From Oscillospiraceae bacterium (lineage in GTDB: Bacteria; Bacillota; Clostridia; Oscillospirales; Ruminococcaceae): DNA of 64,000 bases. Shown here piece after piece: positions 61,948 through 64,000 of the stretch. Position numbers and translations under genes: made by a program. Positions within the stretch are counted from its first letter, which is position 1. Every line of letters starts with the position of its first letter. Where the stretch lies: contig SFFD01000003.1 in assembly GCA_004556975.1 (NCBI GenBank), forward strand, positions 17,493-81,492, written 5' to 3'. The notes under the pieces are model-generated. The model made no database searches and was not told the origin of the DNA. It was given only the letters and a program-made list of their open reading frames with translations.

Positions 61948-63697
61948 CGGACATACCTCCCTTCTGAGATTCGTACACCTCGCGGTATATATCGCTTGTT
62001 GCCATAAGTTCTTCATGAGTACCCATGGCGGCAATTTTGCCGTCATCAAGTATAATAATTTTATCCGCATCCTGAACGGAAGCAATTCTTTGGGCAATAA
62101 TTATTTTTGTTGTATCGGGAATATATTCTTTAAGAGCGCCGCGAATAAGCGCGTCTGTTTTTGTATCCACGGCGCTGGTGGAATCATCCAGAATAAGTAC
62201 CTTTGGCTTTTTAAGCAGCGCTCTGGCAATGCAAAGGCGCTGTTTTTGTCCGCCGGAAACGTTTGAGCCTCCCTGCTCAATATATGTGTCATAGCCAAGA
62301 GGCATTTTCTGAATAAAGTCGTCCGCCTGGGCAAGCTTGCACGCTTCAATTATCTCATCATCGGTTGCGTTTTCGTTGCCCCAGCGAAGATTTTCTTTTA
62401 CTGTACCGGAAAAGAGAACATTCTTCTGAAGCACCATAGCGACGGAATCACGCAGTGCTTCAAGGTCATATTCGCGTACATCGTGCCCGCCAACCTTAAC
62501 ACTGCCACCGGTAACATCATAAAGACGGGGAATCATCTGAACAAGCGTTGATTTTGAAGAGCCCGTTCCTCCGATTATGCCAACCGTTTCACCTGATTTG
62601 ATATTCAATGTAATATCGTCAAGGCAAAGTTTGTCTGCGGTTTTTGAATACGAAAAATTGACGTGTTCAAAGCTTATGCTTCCGTCAGGAACGGTTTCAA
62701 GAGGACTTTCACAGTTGGTTAGATCGCTTTTTTCATCAAGCACCTCACATATACGCTCTGCGCCCTCTCTTGCAATGGTGGACATAACAAATACCATGGA
62801 AAGCATCATTACGCTCATAAGTATCTGCATTGCATATGTGATAAGACTCATCAGGTTGCCTGTGGAAAGGCCGATTGCCGGGTCGCCGCCGCAGGCAACA
62901 ATTGCCTTTGCGCCAAGCCATGAAACAATTATCATACAGGTATATGAACACACCTGCATAAGCGGAGCGTTCCATGCAAGGTTTTTTTCCGCTTTTGTAA
63001 AATCGGAACGGATACTTTCAGAGGTTTCTTCAAATTTATCTATTTCGTGGTCCTCGCGTATGAAGGATTTTACCACGCGGATTCCGCGCAGGTTTTCCTG
63101 CACCTTTTGGTTAAGCAGGTCGTAGGTTTTGAACACGCGCTTAAAAATCGGGTGGGTCTTGGTCATAATAATGCAAAGACCTACCATAAGAACAGGAAGA
63201 CATGCTACAAACACCGCTGCCAGCTTCGGATAAATTCTGAAGGCGCATACCGCAGAGAAAATCATCATCATCGGCGAACGGAACGCCATTCTTATAAGCA
63301 TCTGATATGCGTTCTGTACGTTTGAAACATCCGTAGTCATCCTTGTAACAAGGCTTGAGGTAGAGAATTTATCAATATTGGAAAAAGAAAAATTCTGAAT
63401 GTTGTAATACATATCGTGACGGATATTTTTTGCAAAGCCGCTTGATGCAATTGCGCAGCAGCGCCCGGCAAGGTTGCCGAAAAGAATCGCAAACAATGCG
63501 AAAATTAAAAGCTTTACCCCGCTTTTTGTAACATAAGCCATATCTCCGGCATTGATGCCGAAATCAATCATGTTTGCCATTTCAAGAGGTATCAGTACCT
63601 CCATTACCACTTCAAGCCCGACAAACACCGCCGAAAGTACAGATGTAAGCTTATATTCCCTTACGCATTTTGCAAGCCGCTTAATAAGTTTAATCAT
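61940..63697 (-). CDS. ABC exporter half, degenerate-site subunit of a heterodimer
   Basis: A 585-residue permease-ATPase. Walker A reads GGTGSSKSTL. The catalytic Glu after Walker B is replaced by Asp (LILDDSTSAVDT), as in the non-hydrolysing site of heterodimeric exporters. The signature is NVSGGQKQRL. It overlaps the MarR gene by 4 bp and the second half by 8 bp, so all three form one operon. The likely function is export of drugs or lipophilic compounds. Confidence 0.94.
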   Translation of the reverse strand: MIKLIKRLAKCVREYKLTSVLSAVFVGLEVVMEVLIPLEMANMIDFGINAGDMAYVTKSGVKLLIFALFAILFGNLAGRCCAIASSGFAKNIRHDMYYNIQNFSFSNIDKFSTSSLVTRMTTDVSNVQNAYQMLIRMAFRSPMMMIFSAVCAFRIYPKLAAVFVACLPVLMVGLCIIMTKTHPIFKRVFKTYDLLNQKVQENLRGIRVVKSFIREDHEIDKFEETSESIRSDFTKAEKNLAWNAPLMQVCSYTCMIIVSWLGAKAIVACGGDPAIGLSTGNLMSLITYAMQILMSVMMLSMVFVMSTIAREGAERICEVLDEKSDLTNCESPLETVPDGSISFEHVNFSYSKTADKLCLDDITLNIKSGETVGIIGGTGSSKSTLVQMIPRLYDVTGGSVKVGGHDVREYDLEALRDSVAMVLQKNVLFSGTVKENLRWGNENATDDEIIEACKLAQADDFIQKMPLGYDTYIEQGGSNVSGGQKQRLCIARALLKKPKVLILDDSTSAVDTKTDALIRGALKEYIPDTTKIIIAQRIASVQDADKIIILDDGKIAAMGTHEELMATSDIYREVYESQKGGMSDD

Positions 63698-64000
63698 ACT
63701 TTGTCCTCCGAACAGCTTTCAAGATTTTTTGTCATTCTTACAATATAACCGTGCAGTTTCTCCTTTTCCTTATCGGAAAATCCGGCGGTAAGCACTTCTT
63801 CAATATTTCTTCTATCCCTGTCCATAATATCAAGAATATCAAGTGCCTTTTGGGTAAGAACAAGTTTTTTAAGTCTTGCGTCATAATCTACGCAAGAGCG
63901 CTCAATAAAACCATTTTTAACCATGGCGTCAACAGTCTTTGACGCTGTGGAACGCGTTATTCCAAATTTTTTTTCAAGATCTCTATGAAAAGATCGGAAG
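63694..64000 (-). CDS. MarR-family regulator, truncated at its N-terminus by the window edge
   Basis: About 99 C-terminal residues are visible. RSTASKTVDAMVKNGFIER is the recognition helix and wing region, followed by DYDARLKKLVLTQKALDI, the standard MarR wing motif DxRxxxxxLT. It probably represses the exporter operon behind it, with which it overlaps by 4 bp. The last ten bases of the window match adapter sequence, so the codons there may not be real. Confidence 0.88.
   Translation of the reverse strand, partial: FRSFHRDLEKKFGITRSTASKTVDAMVKNGFIERSCVDYDARLKKLVLTQKALDILDIMDRDRRNIEEVLTAGFSDKEKEKLHGYIVRMTKNLESCSEDKV
63991..64000. other. Sequence end identical to an Illumina adapter start
   Basis: The last ten bases, AGATCGGAAG, equal the beginning of the common Illumina adapter. 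If this window ends at a contig end, they are probably untrimmed adapter and not genomic. Confidence 0.5.

Overview
The window looks like chromosomal DNA of an anaerobic, Gram-positive Clostridia-class Firmicute, probably a gut commensal of the Oscillospiraceae/Ruminococcaceae type, most likely from a draft or metagenome assembly. The evidence is a complete methylaspartate (glutamate fermentation) operon, a GlgC/GlgD/GlgA glycogen set, Rnf-type membrane genes, an FMN-riboswitch-controlled RibU, a CD1247-type zinc-ribbon protein, many lipoproteins, a class B-like sortase, AGGAGG-type ribosome binding sites and mid-range GC. The species cannot be fixed from the sequence alone. I see no rRNA, prophage or CRISPR array.

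Layout. 0-4.6 kb: accessory surface region with a truncated gene, two lipoproteins, a broken third lipoprotein and an inverted gene for a ricin-lectin/M23-peptidase protein. 4.6-8.5 kb: glycogen synthesis (glgC-glgD-glgA). 8.6-13.3 kb: glutamate mutase (glmS, glmL, glmE) and methylaspartate ammonia-lyase from one good promoter. 13.4-15.3 kb: YtrA-type GntR regulator with an ABC-2 transporter, reading leftward. 15.5-18.4 kb: a very large lipoprotein. 18.5-23.3 kb: EF-P, an acidic zinc-ribbon protein, the FMN riboswitch, RibU, a P-type ATPase and a GNAT acetyltransferase. 23.5-25.7 kb: sortase, dCMP deaminase, GNAT. 25.7-30.7 kb (leftward): Rnf-like cluster C-D-E-A without B or G, followed by a predicted glycoside hydrolase. 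30.7-33.2 kb: rpe, tadA, CPBP protease. 33.4-35.8 kb: ArsR-regulated metal efflux ATPase with a clear promoter and operator. 36.0-36.5 kb: two tRNA-Ser genes with an unusual 52-bp duplication flanking a GC-rich insert. 36.7-41.7 kb: small genes, an MtnA-like isomerase, an IS3 transposase remnant and a second YtrA-type locus. 42-50.7 kb: cell-envelope genes (MBOAT acyltransferase, two DHHW/AlgJ-like proteins, a PlsC-type acyltransferase, a GT4 glycosyltransferase) plus ogt. 50.8-55.2 kb: M18 aminopeptidase, PlsC, a PgsA-like enzyme and an orphan CofE-like ligase. 55.5-59.2 kb (leftward): pseudouridine catabolism (psuK-psuG), tRNA-Arg, MFS transporter. 59.4-64 kb: a small membrane protein broken at an A7 run, then a marR-ABC-ABC heterodimeric exporter operon.

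How parts fit together. Glutamate fermentation and glycogen storage are the visible central metabolism. Envelope building (glycolipid, phospholipid, O-acylation, lipoproteins, sortase) is the dominant accessory theme. The strongest candidate for something undescribed is the Rnf-like cluster. It keeps the flavin/NADH-type subunit C, the flavin subunit D and the membrane pair E/A, but lacks RnfB and RnfG. At three of the four positions where Rnf/Nqr use cysteines to hold the intramembrane [2Fe-2S] cluster, E and A carry other residues. Other items worth following are the 52-bp tRNA-Ser duplication, the shared secretion cassette of four lipoprotein genes, the signal-less ricin-M23 protein, an FMN riboswitch placed ahead of a cation ATPase, and two likely assembly-level signals (an A7 frameshift and an Illumina-adapter-like end).
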